64,000 nucleotides of DNA from Agromyces rhizosphaerae (GTDB lineage: Bacteria; Actinomycetota; Actinomycetes; Actinomycetales; Microbacteriaceae), in contig NZ_BSDP01000001.1 of NCBI RefSeq assembly GCF_027925245.1, forward strand, positions 2,418,001-2,482,000, in the 5' to 3' direction. The position numbers and the translations under genes are program-made. Under the pieces are notes generated by a model. That model was not told the DNA's origin. It did not search any database and was given only the letters and a program-made list of their open reading frames with translations. Below, one piece after another: positions 1-8,270 of the stretch; positions within the stretch are counted from its first letter, which is position 1, and each line of letters opens with the position of its first letter.

Positions 1-390
1 ACGAGCGAGCGCATCGCGTTCATCGGCGCGGGCATCGGGGTCACGCCGATCCGCTCGATGCTCGAGGACGCCAGGTTCCGCCCCGGGCAGGCGACCGTGG
101 TGCTGCGCAGCCCCGACGACGCGCCGCCCTACCTCTTCGACGAGATCGCGGGCCTCTGCCGGGCCAAGGGCGCGACGTGCATCACGGTGCCCGGTCCGCG
201 CGGCCGGTCGGGCTGGCTGACGGATGCGGCCGATGCCGCCGGGCACTCGCTGGTCGGGTTCGTGCCCGACGCGCGCGACACCGACCTGTACATCTGCGGG
301 CCCCGGGACTGGGCCGACCACGTGGTGGCGGACGCCGCCGCGGCCGGCGTTCCCGAGGAGCGCATCCATCGAGAGAGGTTCGACTGGTGA
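1..390 (+). CDS. FNR-type flavin/ferric reductase, C-terminal part (5' truncated)
   Basis: The reading frame is open from base 1, so the gene starts outside the window. Only the NAD(P)-binding half is visible. It opens with GAGIGVTPIRSM, the nucleotide-binding glycine motif of ferredoxin-NADP reductase-like domains, and ends with LYICGPRDW near the C-terminus, the usual CGP motif that places the nicotinamide. Such domains pass electrons from NAD(P)H to flavin. The stop overlaps the next gene (GTGA), an FMN-carrier protein, followed by apbE. The full protein may therefore be a ferric-reductase-like membrane flavoprotein feeding electrons across the membrane, but the membrane part is not visible here and that is inference. 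Confidence 0.85.
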   Translation, partial: TSERIAFIGAGIGVTPIRSMLEDARFRPGQATVVLRSPDDAPPYLFDEIAGLCRAKGATCITVPGPRGRSGWLTDAADAAGHSLVGFVPDARDTDLYICGPRDWADHVVADAAAAGVPEERIHRERFDW

Positions 391-920
391 GACGACGCGC
401 AGCAGTGGTGGCATGGCTGGCCTCGAGCACGGCGATCATGGCCGCATGGGCCTGGTCCGCGGTGGCGACGGGCGACACGGTGGCGACGGAGGCGTCCGGC
501 ACGGTCAGCACGACCTCGTCGTCGGGCTCGTCGGGTTCGTCATCCGACACGTCGTCGGACTCCTCGGCGTCCTCCGACACCTCGACGGGCACGACGGATG
601 CCACGCAGGGCACGACGGATGCCTCGACCGACGCCTCGGCGACCGACGGCACCTACACGGGCGACGCGGTGTCCACGAAGTTCGGCGACGTGCAGGTGCA
701 GGTGACCGTCTCGGGCGGCACGATCACCGACGTGACCGCGCTCGCGCTGCCCAGCCGCGACGGCCACTCCGCCCGCATCAGCCAGCAGGTCGAGGAGCCG
801 CTGGCATCGGCCGCGCTCCAGGCCCAGTCGGCGGACATCTCCATCATCAGCGGGGCGACCTACACGAGCCGCGGGTACGCCCAGTCGCTGCAGTCGGCCC
901 TCGACCAGGCGGGGCTCTAG
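387..920 (+). CDS. Secreted or membrane-anchored FMN-binding domain protein
   Basis: 177 aa starting at GTG 387, inside the stop of the reductase (GTGA overlap); this start gives a clean signal-like N-terminus (MRRR followed by a hydrophobic stretch to about residue 30). Residues about 35-85 are a Ser/Thr/Asp/Gly-rich low-complexity linker. The C-terminal half is an FMN_bind domain ending in SGATYTS; the Thr of SGAT (about residue 158) is the covalent FMN attachment site in NqrC/RnfG-type domains. The next gene is apbE, the enzyme that attaches this FMN. The protein probably works outside the membrane as a one-flavin electron carrier fed by the upstream reductase. Confidence 0.85.
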   Translation: MRRRAAVVAWLASSTAIMAAWAWSAVATGDTVATEASGTVSTTSSSGSSGSSSDTSSDSSASSDTSTGTTDATQGTTDASTDASATDGTYTGDAVSTKFGDVQVQVTVSGGTITDVTALALPSRDGHSARISQQVEEPLASAALQAQSADISIISGATYTSRGYAQSLQSALDQAGL

Positions 921-923
921 GCC

Positions 924-1769
924 GTGCGGATCGGACGGAACGGGCGGGCGGCCTTCCCCGCGATGGGCACCGTGGTCACGGTGGTGCTGCCCGGCGCGGT
1001 GCCTGCCGACGGCCACGCGCCGGTGCTCGGTCGCGTCGTCGACGCGTTCGCGGCACTCGAGGCGCGATTCAGCCTCTACCGGGACGACACCGACCTCGCG
1101 CGCATCCGTGACGGGGCGCTCCGGCTCACCGACGCCGACGAGGTCGTCCGCGACGCGTACGCCCTGGCGCTGCGCTGGCGCTCCGCGACCGAGGGCGTGT
1201 TCAGCCCGCACCGGCCCGACGGGGTGCTCGACCTGGACGGCGTCGTGAAGGCGCTCGCGATCGAACAGGCGGGCGACGTGCTCGACGACGCGGGCGTGGC
1301 CGACTGGTGCGTCGACGCCGGCGGCGATGCGCTGGTGCGCGGGCACGGACCCGGCGGAGGGCCCTGGGTCGCGGGGATCGTCGACCCCGGCGATCGCGCC
1401 CGCGTCGCGACGACCGCGGTGCTCGACGGCGCACGCCGGGCGATCGCGACCTCGGGCACCGCCGAGCGCGGCGCGCACGTGTGGAGCACCCCGGGGCGCC
1501 GACCGCTGGTGCAGTCGAGCGTGGTGGCGCCCGACATCGTGACGGCCGACGTGCTGGCGACCGCGGTGCTCGCGGGCGGGCGGGCGATGCTCGACCTCGT
1601 CCAGCGCGACTGGGACGTCGACGTGTTCGCGGTGACGGACGACGACCGGGTCGTGCGGTCGGCGGGGTGGCCGTCGGCCCCGTCGCATCCGCTCGCCGCT
1701 CTCGGGTCCGCGCCCGCGGACCGGCCGGATCAGGCCACGCTCACGCCGAGCAGCGCGCCGATCGCGTAG
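924..1769 (+). CDS. apbE: FAD:protein FMN transferase ApbE
   Basis: 281 aa from GTG 924, four bases after the FMN-carrier gene. ApbE family features are visible: the N-terminal MGTVVTV strand, the segment LDLDGVVKALA, the glycine-rich DAGGDALVRG, the ATSGTAERG loop and a C-terminal ADVLATAV helix. ApbE uses FAD to transfer FMN to a Thr/Ser of an FMN_bind domain; the obvious substrate is the protein encoded just upstream. No clear lipobox is seen at this N-terminus, so the protein may be cytoplasmic or use a different start. The last 40 nt overlap the convergent VIT-family gene. Confidence 0.92.
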   Translation: MRIGRNGRAAFPAMGTVVTVVLPGAVPADGHAPVLGRVVDAFAALEARFSLYRDDTDLARIRDGALRLTDADEVVRDAYALALRWRSATEGVFSPHRPDGVLDLDGVVKALAIEQAGDVLDDAGVADWCVDAGGDALVRGHGPGGGPWVAGIVDPGDRARVATTAVLDGARRAIATSGTAERGAHVWSTPGRRPLVQSSVVAPDIVTADVLATAVLAGGRAMLDLVQRDWDVDVFAVTDDDRVVRSAGWPSAPSHPLAALGSAPADRPDQATLTPSSAPIA

Positions 1770-2464
1770 GTGACCGCGAGCGCGAGCGCGCCGCCGATCG
1801 TGACCCTGAGGATCGCGCGCGGGCGCGGGCTGCCGCCGATCCAGGCGCTCAGCCAGCCGGTGATCGCGAGCGCGACGACGACCGCGACGAACGTGAGCGG
1901 GATGCGCCACTCGGGCGGGGGCAGCAGGATGGCCAGCATCGGCAGCACCGCGCCGATCGTGAACGACAGGGCCGACGCGCCTGCGGCGTGCCACGGGTTC
2001 GTGAGCTCGTCCTCGGCGATGTGCAGCTCGACCTCGAGGTGGGCGGCGAGCGCGTCGTGCGCGGTGAGCTCGCGGGCGACCCGCTCGGCGGTGTCGGACG
2101 ACAGCCCCTTCGCGCGGTAGAGCTCGGCCAGTTCCGCCAGCTCCTGCTCGGGCATGTGCTCGAGCTCCCACTTCTCCTTGGCGATGAGCGCGCGCTCGGT
2201 GTCGCGCTGGCTGTTGACCGAGACGTACTCGCCGAGGCCCATCGAGATCGCGCCCGCGAGCACGGCCGCGACGCCCGCGATCAGGATCGCCGCGGTGTCG
2301 GTCGTCGCGGCGGCGACGCCGACCACGAGGGCGGCCACCGAGACGATGCCGTCGTTCGCGCCGAGCACGCCGGCGCGCAGCCAGTTCAGCCGCGACGCGA
2401 CGTCGCCCGAGTGCGGGTCGGTGCCGTGCTCGGGCTCGGCGGCCCCCCGGTCAGCCGTCGTCAT
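1730..2464 (-). CDS. VIT/CCC1-type iron/manganese transporter family protein
   Basis: 244 aa membrane protein. The N-terminal NWLRAGVLGANDGIVSVAAL and GAISMGLGEYVSVNSQRD are the first two membrane helices of the VIT1/CCC1 family, followed by a cytosolic acidic helical region (EKWELEHMPEQELAEL) that carries metal-binding Glu residues in family members, then three more helices. Members move Fe2+ or Mn2+ out of the cytosol. It is the last gene of a three-gene minus-strand run: its ATG overlaps the end of the 94-aa gene upstream by 14 nt. The substrate cannot be fixed from sequence. Confidence 0.88.
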   Translation of the reverse strand: MTTADRGAAEPEHGTDPHSGDVASRLNWLRAGVLGANDGIVSVAALVVGVAAATTDTAAILIAGVAAVLAGAISMGLGEYVSVNSQRDTERALIAKEKWELEHMPEQELAELAELYRAKGLSSDTAERVARELTAHDALAAHLEVELHIAEDELTNPWHAAGASALSFTIGAVLPMLAILLPPPEWRIPLTFVAVVVALAITGWLSAWIGGSPRPRAILRVTIGGALALAVTYAIGALLGVSVA

Positions 2465-2735
2465 CCGTGCCGGTGCCGTGGTCGCTCGGGTCGTCCGGGT
2501 CGGGCTCGGGGTGGTCGAGGTCGTCGATGCCCGGCGCGATGGGGATGAGCGCGATCGGGATGCCCGGGGCGATCAGCAGGTCGGCCGGCTGCGGCCGGCC
2601 CTCGCCGTAGTTGACCCGCAGCCAGAACGGCTCGTTGTGCTCGTGCGCCGCCGTGATGCGGTCGCGGTACTCCTCGAACTCCTGCTCGCCGATCGAGTAG
2701 ACCGCACCGTCGTAGGCGATGTTGATCCGCTTCAC
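2451..2735 (-). CDS. Small conserved protein of unknown function (94 aa)
   Basis: Starts at GTG 2735 within the stop codon of the upstream DUF7882 gene (GTGA overlap), which decides the start. The protein opens with VKRINIAYDGAVYSIGEQEF, has a middle predicted to form beta strands ending in LLIAPGIPIALIPI, and an Asp/Pro-rich acidic tail. No enzyme motif or membrane segment is visible. Translational coupling to both neighbours suggests a shared role with the DUF7882 protein, but I do not recognise a function. Confidence 0.75.
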   Translation of the reverse strand: MKRINIAYDGAVYSIGEQEFEEYRDRITAAHEHNEPFWLRVNYGEGRPQPADLLIAPGIPIALIPIAPGIDDLDHPEPDPDDPSDHGTGTDDDG

Positions 2736-3055
2736 TTCGCCTCCTCCGCGCTGCCCTGCCCGGTGGGCTCCCGCACGATCTGGAGCCCGCTCGACGAGTT
2801 CGCGGTCGACATCAGCGCGTCGATCCACGCTCGGTTGATCGACGGCGGCCGGCCGCCGGAGAACTTGAAGTGCAGGGAGATCGACGGATGCATCCAGAGC
2901 GCGCTCCGCCCGTTGCCGATCGAGGTGTCGTCGCGCCACGAGAAGTAGAACGACTCGCCGCGGCGGAGCTTCGCGCCGATGACCAGCTGCAGGTGCGCGA
3001 GCACGCGGTCGTCGAAGTCGACCGTGAGGGTCGAGTCGTAGGTGAGCTTGCCCAT
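2732..3055 (-). CDS. DUF7882-family small protein (often mislabelled ATP-dependent DNA ligase)
   Basis: 107 aa. I chose ATG 3055 over an in-frame start 45 nt upstream because GGAGGT lies 10 nt before it and the protein then opens MGKLTYDST, the usual N-terminus of this Microbacteriaceae family. Typical segments follow: DFDDRVLAHLQLVIGAKLRR, SFYFSWRDD, WMHPSISLHFKFSGGRPPSI. In my memory this family is often annotated as a DNA ligase fragment, but no ligase nucleotidyltransferase motif (KxDG) is present. First gene of the three-gene minus-strand run. Confidence 0.8.
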   Translation of the reverse strand: MGKLTYDSTLTVDFDDRVLAHLQLVIGAKLRRGESFYFSWRDDTSIGNGRSALWMHPSISLHFKFSGGRPPSINRAWIDALMSTANSSSGLQIVREPTGQGSAEEAK

Positions 3056-3172
3056 GGGGTCGGGTACCTCCAGCGGCCGCGCCCCGCGCACGGCCGTCAC
3101 CCATCATGTACCGCGACACCCCCGTGATCGCAACCCCTTTGCTCGCGCGCGCGAGTGGTGCAACCTGCCGGT

Positions 3173-3499
3173 ATGCATCGGGTGTGGTACGGGGGGACCT
3201 CGTTCATGATGGCCGACCGGGCCGTCGTGGGCCTGTTCGACTTCGCCGCGTCGGCCGCGGGGGCGCGGCAGTCGGCGCACGTGGAGCTGCCGATCGTCGA
3301 CGTCGACGGCAGCACCGGCATGATGCGCGCGGTGATCGGCCCGGCGAGCCAGATGCTCGCCCGCCGAATCGACGACGGGAGCGACGACCCCGACGTCGAC
3401 GCCTTCCTGGCCGAGCTCGGGGAGCGTGCGCTGCCGTACGGCCACGCGCGGGCGGCGCCCGACGGCGCGCATCCGCTTCCCGACATAGACCTGGAGTGA
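3173..3499 (+). CDS. Small hypothetical protein (108 aa)
   Basis: Divergent from the DUF7882 gene. ATG 3173 is preferred to GTG 3155, giving MHRVWYGGTSFMMADRAVVG. The middle reads VELPIVDVDGSTGMMRAVIGPASQ and the tail is rich in Asp and Ala. No Shine-Dalgarno is visible before either start. Length and style resemble the neighbouring small proteins, and it may belong to the same lineage-specific set. No function can be assigned. Confidence 0.65.
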   Translation: MHRVWYGGTSFMMADRAVVGLFDFAASAAGARQSAHVELPIVDVDGSTGMMRAVIGPASQMLARRIDDGSDDPDVDAFLAELGERALPYGHARAAPDGAHPLPDIDLE

Positions 3500-3577
3500 T
3501 CGCGCCGCTGCGCATCGTGCACGCAGCGGTTGCGGGCCGGCGATCCCCACGTTTCGTGAGGTCCCCCGGTGGAGGGG

Positions 3578-3583
3578 TAGGCT
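3578..3583 (+). promoter_or_regulatory. Probable -10 box (TAGGCT) for sucCD
   Basis: TAGGCT fits the actinobacterial TANNNT -10 consensus and lies about 105 nt before the sucC start, leaving a leader of roughly 95 nt that contains AGGA just before the GTG. No convincing -35 is visible. Confidence 0.45.
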
Positions 3584-3687
3584 ACTGGCTGGCCCGAACC
3601 CTCTCGACGTCGAGTCATTCGAGGGTGCGTGGGCCGCTCACCCCACCAGCCCCACGCAGGCGTTGACCAGCGGATAGGAAGTACAGC

Positions 3688-4854
3688 GTGGATCTCTACG
3701 AGTACCAGGCCAGAGACGTGTTCGAGAAGTACGGGGTGCCGGTGCTGCCGGGCATCATCGCGGATACCCCGGAGGAGGTGCGCGCCGCTGCCGAGCAGCT
3801 CGGCGGCGTGGTCGTCGTCAAGGCCCAGGTGAAGATCGGCGGCCGCGGCAAGGCCGGCGGCGTCAAGGTCGCGAAGACCCCCGACGAGGCGGAGGAGGCC
3901 GCGAAGGCGATCCTCGGCCTCGACATCAAGGGCCACGTCGTCAAGCGCGTCATGGTCGCGGGCGGCGCCCGCATCGCCGAGGAGTACTACTTCTCGGTGC
4001 TGCTCGACCGCGCCAACCGCTCCTACCTGTCGCTCACGAGCTTCGAGGGTGGCATGGAGATCGAGCAGCTCGCGGTGGAGAAGCCCGAGGCGCTCGCACG
4101 CATCGAGGTCGACCCGAACACGGGCCTCGACCTCGAGGGCGCGAAGGCCATCGCCGTCGCCGCCAAGTTCCCCGCCGAGATCGTCGACAAGGTCGCGCCG
4201 GTCTTCGTGAAGCTCTACGAGGTCTACACCGGCGAGGACGCCACGCTCGTCGAGGTCAACCCGCTCGTGCTGACCGAGGAGGGCGACATCATCGCCCTCG
4301 ACGGCAAGGTCTCGCTCGACGAGAACGCCGAGTTCCGCCACCCGATGCACGCCGAGCTCGAGGACGCGGCCGCGGCCGACCCGCTCGAGGCGAAGGCCAA
4401 GGCGCAGGACCTCAACTACGTCAAGCTCGACGGCGAGGTCGGCATCATCGGCAACGGCGCGGGCCTCGTCATGTCGACGCTCGACGTGGTCGCCTACGCG
4501 GGCGAGGAGCACGGCGGCGTGAAGCCGGCGAACTTCCTCGACATCGGCGGCGGCGCCTCGGCGGAGGTCATGGCCAACGGCCTCGACGTCATCCTCGGCG
4601 ACCCGCAGGTCAAGGCCGTGTTCGTCAACGTGTTCGGCGGCATCACCGCCTGCGACGCCGTCGCCAAGGGCATCGTCGGCGCGCTCGCCGAGCTGGGCTC
4701 GGCCGCCAACAAGCCGCTGGTCGTGCGCCTCGACGGCAACAACGTCGAGGAGGGCCGCCGCATCCTGAACGAGGCGAACCACCCGCTGGTCACGCTCGCC
4801 GCGACGATGGACGAGGGCGCCGCGAAGGCCGCCGAGCTCGCCAACGCCGCCTAG
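3688..4854 (+). CDS. sucC: Succinyl-CoA ligase (ADP-forming), beta subunit
   Basis: 388 aa, the usual family length. N-terminal [22 protein letters not shown] is the start of the ATP-grasp domain; the nucleotide loop [12 protein letters not shown], a metal-site segment VEVNPLVL and the C-terminal ligase domain with [10 protein letters not shown] follow. With SucD it makes succinate, CoA and ATP from succinyl-CoA in the TCA cycle. It starts at GTG 3688 behind AGGA; sucD follows after 35 nt. Confidence 0.98.
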   Translation: MDLYEYQARDVFEKYGVPVLPGIIADTPEEVRAAAEQLGGVVVVKAQVKIGGRGKAGGVKVAKTPDEAEEAAKAILGLDIKGHVVKRVMVAGGARIAEEYYFSVLLDRANRSYLSLTSFEGGMEIEQLAVEKPEALARIEVDPNTGLDLEGAKAIAVAAKFPAEIVDKVAPVFVKLYEVYTGEDATLVEVNPLVLTEEGDIIALDGKVSLDENAEFRHPMHAELEDAAAADPLEAKAKAQDLNYVKLDGEVGIIGNGAGLVMSTLDVVAYAGEEHGGVKPANFLDIGGGASAEVMANGLDVILGDPQVKAVFVNVFGGITACDAVAKGIVGALAELGSAANKPLVVRLDGNNVEEGRRILNEANHPLVTLAATMDEGAAKAAELANAA

Positions 4855-4889
4855 GTCCCGGACGACAGAGAACAGGAAACCGCGAAACC

Positions 4890-5792
4890 ATGTCGATCTT
4901 CCTCAACAAGGACTCCAAGGTCATCGTCCAGGGCATCACCGGCGGCGAGGGCACCAAGCACACCGCGCTCATGCTGAAGGCCGGAACCCAGGTCGTCGGC
5001 GGCGTGAACGCCCGCAAGGCCGGCACCACGGTGCTCCACCACGACGCCGCGGGCGAGCCCGTCGAGCTGCCCGTCTACGGGTCGGTCGCCGAGGCCATGG
5101 CCGAGACCGGCGCCGACGTCTCGATCGCCTTCGTGCCGCCGGCGTTCACCAAGGACGCCATGATCGAGGCCATCGACGCGGGCATCGGCCTGCTCGTGGT
5201 CATCACCGAGGGCGTGCCCGTGCAGGACACGGCCGAGGCCTGGGCCTACAACAAGGCCAAGGGCGAGCAGACCCGCATCATCGGGCCGAACTGCCCGGGC
5301 GTCATCACCCCCGGTGAGTCGCTCGTCGGCATCACGCCCGCCACGATCACCGGAAAGGGCCCGATCGGCCTCGTCTCGAAGTCGGGCACGCTCACGTACC
5401 AGATGATGTACGAGCTGCGCGACCTCGGCTTCTCGACCGCCATCGGCATCGGCGGCGACCCGATCATCGGCACCACGCACATCGACGCGCTCGCCGCGTT
5501 CGAGGCCGACCCCGAGACCAAGGCGATCGTGATGATCGGCGAGATCGGCGGCGACGCCGAGGAGCGCGCGGCCGACTTCATCAAGGCCAACGTGACCAAG
5601 CCGGTCGTGGGCTACGTCGCGGGCTTCACCGCCCCCGAGGGCAAGACGATGGGCCACGCCGGCGCGATCGTCTCGGGCTCGGCGGGCACCGCGCAGGCCA
5701 AGAAGGAGGCCCTCGAGGCCGCCGGCGTCAAGGTCGGCAAGACCCCGTCGGAGACCGCCACGCTCCTGCGCGAGGTCTACGAGGCGCTCTAG
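4890..5792 (+). CDS. sucD: Succinyl-CoA ligase (ADP-forming), alpha subunit
   Basis: 300 aa. The N-terminal Rossmann CoA-binding domain shows [11 protein letters not shown]. The phosphorylated histidine is in [12 protein letters not shown] (about residue 256), and [10 protein letters not shown] is also typical. It forms the complex with SucC. AGGAAA precedes the ATG. A strong 15-bp hairpin terminator follows about 40 nt after the stop. Confidence 0.98.
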   Translation: MSIFLNKDSKVIVQGITGGEGTKHTALMLKAGTQVVGGVNARKAGTTVLHHDAAGEPVELPVYGSVAEAMAETGADVSIAFVPPAFTKDAMIEAIDAGIGLLVVITEGVPVQDTAEAWAYNKAKGEQTRIIGPNCPGVITPGESLVGITPATITGKGPIGLVSKSGTLTYQMMYELRDLGFSTAIGIGGDPIIGTTHIDALAAFEADPETKAIVMIGEIGGDAEERAADFIKANVTKPVVGYVAGFTAPEGKTMGHAGAIVSGSAGTAQAKKEALEAAGVKVGKTPSETATLLREVYEAL

Positions 5793-5832
5793 GACCGTCC
5801 GCACCCGGTGAAGCGTCCCGGGGGCGTACGCG

Positions 5833-5869
5833 GAGGGCCCCGCAGGCGAACGCCTGCGGGGCCCTCGTT
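5833..5869 (+). terminator. Rho-independent terminator after sucD (probably bidirectional)
   Basis: A perfect 15-bp stem (5833-5847 with 5852-5866, both GC-rich) encloses a 4-nt loop and is followed by GTTT. It sits between the convergent sucD and surface-protein genes and could serve both. Confidence 0.88.
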
Positions 5870-5914
5870 TCATGCGCGGCCCTCAGCGCGGGCCGCTCGT
5901 GCGGCTCCTCTCCG

Positions 5915-7978
5915 TCACGGGTCGATCACGACCACGCAGGTGTAGGTGCCCGGCTCGAGGTCGTTGATCGTGACGCTCGGGTCGTCCTGCATGGCCGAGA
6001 GCGGGATGTCCGGATCGGAGTCCGGATCCTCCTCGGTCGCGTCGCACTCGATGCTCGAGAACGTCCCGCCGTCGACCTGCGAGTCGACGCTCACCGTGAG
6101 GTTCGTGAGCGGGATGTTCTTGAACGTCTTGACGGCGCCCGCGCTGGTGTCGGCGCAGTCGGTCGCCGTCGCCTCGCCCACCGCAGCGGTCTGCGCCTGC
6201 GGCGTGGTCGGGTCGAGCACGTATCCGTTCGGGATCGTCTCGGTCACCGTGTAGTTCCCGGCGACCGCGCTCACGACGAGGCCTGTCACGCAGGCGACCC
6301 CGTTCGCGTCGGTCTGCACCGAGATCGGCTCGCTGAGACCGCCGCCCGTGATATCGAAGGTGACACCCTCGTGGGCGTGGTCACCCGAGCCGTCCGCCGC
6401 GTGCTTGCGCGTCTTCACGATCTTGATCGAGCCCCGTTCGAGCTCGTTCACGAAGGTGCACGTCACGGTCTCGCCCGCGCTCAGGCCGATGGACGAAGGA
6501 TCGGACGAGTCGTCGCACGTGGCCGACGTGAGGTTCCAGTTCGCCGGAACGGTCTCGTCCACGTCGTACGTGCCCGGTGTCAGGCCCGCGTAGGTGTTCG
6601 AGTCCTTCCCACCGTCGCCCGATCCGGTCGTCGTCAGGGTGAAGCTCGCGTCGGGCAGCGTGTTCGACGTGAAGTCGAACGCGCCGGAGCCGTCGGTCGT
6701 CACCTTCTCGACCACGATCGTGCCGCGCGCCTGGTTGGTGAACGTGCAGTCGACGATCTGGTTGGCGTTCGTGAGGTCGAACGTCGCCGTTCCGGCCAAC
6801 TCGTTCTCCACCGGCGTGATGTTCGTGCTGGCGGAGCAGTCGATGTCGACCAGGTCCCATCCGCTGGGCGGCCCCGACTCGGTCACCGTGAGCCCGTTGC
6901 CGAAGAACACGTTGTCGTACGTCACCGATTCGCCGTCGGCCAGGCTGAACGTGGGATTCGTCCCGTCGTTCAGGGTGGCGAACGCCGTCGTGAAGTCGAA
7001 GTCCGTCGTGTCACCCGTCGGATCGGTCACCTTCCGCACGATCACCTTGGCGCAGTTCGTCAGGCCGATGTCGGTCGGCGCGATGAAGTCCTTCAGTGCG
7101 GCCGTGAACGAGTCGGAGGACCGGCTCTTCAGGTACGCGCTGCCGAACGAGACGCACTGGGCGTTGCCGACGATGGCCGAGAAGTCGACCGTCGCCTCAC
7201 CGAAGGTCCGCGGCGAGATCGGCCCGAGCCCGTCGGAGTCGCCGGCCGCAATGGCCGTGGTGTTGATCGACCCGGTCGCGTCGCCCGCAGCGGTCAGGTC
7301 CTCACGCAGGCCCCAACACGGCAGCTTGTTCGACGAGACGCAGTCGTCCTTGCTCACCGGCGTACCGTTGAAGTCGGAATCGGTCAGCCACCTCGCGAGG
7401 AACAGCTCCGGGTTCGTACCGCCCTGCGCGAGGTCGTACTGCAGCAGCAGGTCGGCCTCGGTGCGCACCGGTGTGACGCCGTTCGCCGAGGTCTCCTCCG
7501 ACTGGTTGAACTCGAAGTCCATGTTCGTCGTGCCGGACGGCTCCTGGACGCGGTGCCAGTAGAGGTGCAGGAAGTCGCCGGCCGGCGTCTCCTCGAGGAA
7601 TCCGCCGAAGGTCAGCAGGTCGCTCTTGTTCGGCGGGATGCTGCCGTCGACCACGGTCGGCACGGCGGTGTCCTCCTTGGAGCCCTGGCCGAACGAGTCG
7701 TCGTTCGCGCCGGTCGGCTCGTCGGGCTGCCGGATCTCGGTGACATCCTCCCAGTCGAACGAGGGGTCGGCGTGATCGGCGACGAGGTTCGCGTCCTCGT
7801 CGATCTCGAAGTTGCTGCCGGCCAGGCTGACGAGGCCGTGCGCCGCGAATGCCGGGCCGGCGACGAACGCCGTGCCGACGAGGGCGAGGCCGGCGCCGAC
7901 CGCGGTGAGTCGACGGAGGCCGCGCCGTCTGCGGGCGCCGGGTGGAAGGTGTCGTTGGGCGATCTCGGACGTGGGCAT
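5915..7978 (-). CDS. Secreted prealbumin-fold (SpaA/DUF5979-like) repeat surface protein
   Basis: 687 aa with a signal peptide: a basic start (GARRRRGLRR), a hydrophobic core and cleavage near GPAFAAHG. Residues about 40-330 form an N-terminal region with paired cysteines. Residues about 330-687 hold four repeats of the prealbumin-like fold of Gram-positive pilin/adhesin stalks, each starting with a strand such as KVIVRKVTD, GTIVVEKVTT or GSIKIVKT, and several with E-box motifs (TVTESG, YDVDET, YTVTET) that form isopeptide crosslinks in relatives. There is no LPXTG signal or C-terminal membrane helix; the protein stops at VVVIDP. It is probably released or held non-covalently. GGAGG lies 5 nt before the ATG. 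Confidence 0.82.
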   Translation of the reverse strand: MPTSEIAQRHLPPGARRRRGLRRLTAVGAGLALVGTAFVAGPAFAAHGLVSLAGSNFEIDEDANLVADHADPSFDWEDVTEIRQPDEPTGANDDSFGQGSKEDTAVPTVVDGSIPPNKSDLLTFGGFLEETPAGDFLHLYWHRVQEPSGTTNMDFEFNQSEETSANGVTPVRTEADLLLQYDLAQGGTNPELFLARWLTDSDFNGTPVSKDDCVSSNKLPCWGLREDLTAAGDATGSINTTAIAAGDSDGLGPISPRTFGEATVDFSAIVGNAQCVSFGSAYLKSRSSDSFTAALKDFIAPTDIGLTNCAKVIVRKVTDPTGDTTDFDFTTAFATLNDGTNPTFSLADGESVTYDNVFFGNGLTVTESGPPSGWDLVDIDCSASTNITPVENELAGTATFDLTNANQIVDCTFTNQARGTIVVEKVTTDGSGAFDFTSNTLPDASFTLTTTGSGDGGKDSNTYAGLTPGTYDVDETVPANWNLTSATCDDSSDPSSIGLSAGETVTCTFVNELERGSIKIVKTRKHAADGSGDHAHEGVTFDITGGGLSEPISVQTDANGVACVTGLVVSAVAGNYTVTETIPNGYVLDPTTPQAQTAAVGEATATDCADTSAGAVKTFKNIPLTNLTVSVDSQVDGGTFSSIECDATEEDPDSDPDIPLSAMQDDPSVTINDLEPGTYTCVVVIDP

Positions 7979-8241
7979 CGTTGCCTCCGATGGTGCGGAA
8001 CGTCACCCGGCCCGGGCAGGCCGGATGGGTGATCCTGAGGTCGGGTGGAGGCACCGGAGAAGGTCGCGCTGAATGGCCTCCCGATGGGTGTCGGGGAAGG
8101 TCCATCTGCCGTCGGGTCACGACTCCCGAAGCGTACTGCGGCGGACCCGGCACCCGCTACCCCAAACTGAGGAAAGCTCGAAAACTTGCAGTGAGTGGAA
8201 ACTCGGCCGTCCGCACCGCCCACGCGCACCCGCGTGCTCGC

Positions 8242-8247
8242 TAGTCT
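8242..8247 (+). promoter_or_regulatory. Probable -10 box (TAGTCT) for the 482-aa membrane protein gene
   Basis: TAGTCT lies 23 nt before the ATG and leaves room for the visible purine-rich ribosome-binding site. The rest of the 292-nt gap (7979-8270) between the divergent genes holds no ORF I can support. Its left edge carries the Shine-Dalgarno of the surface-protein gene. Confidence 0.4.
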
Positions 8248-8270
8248 GGGCGCGACGGAAGAGGGTGGGG

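Noticed and set aside
2732..3055. DUF7882 protein as an ATP-dependent DNA ligase
   Set aside because: At 107 aa it lacks KxDG and all other ligase motifs. That label is a known type of mis-annotation.
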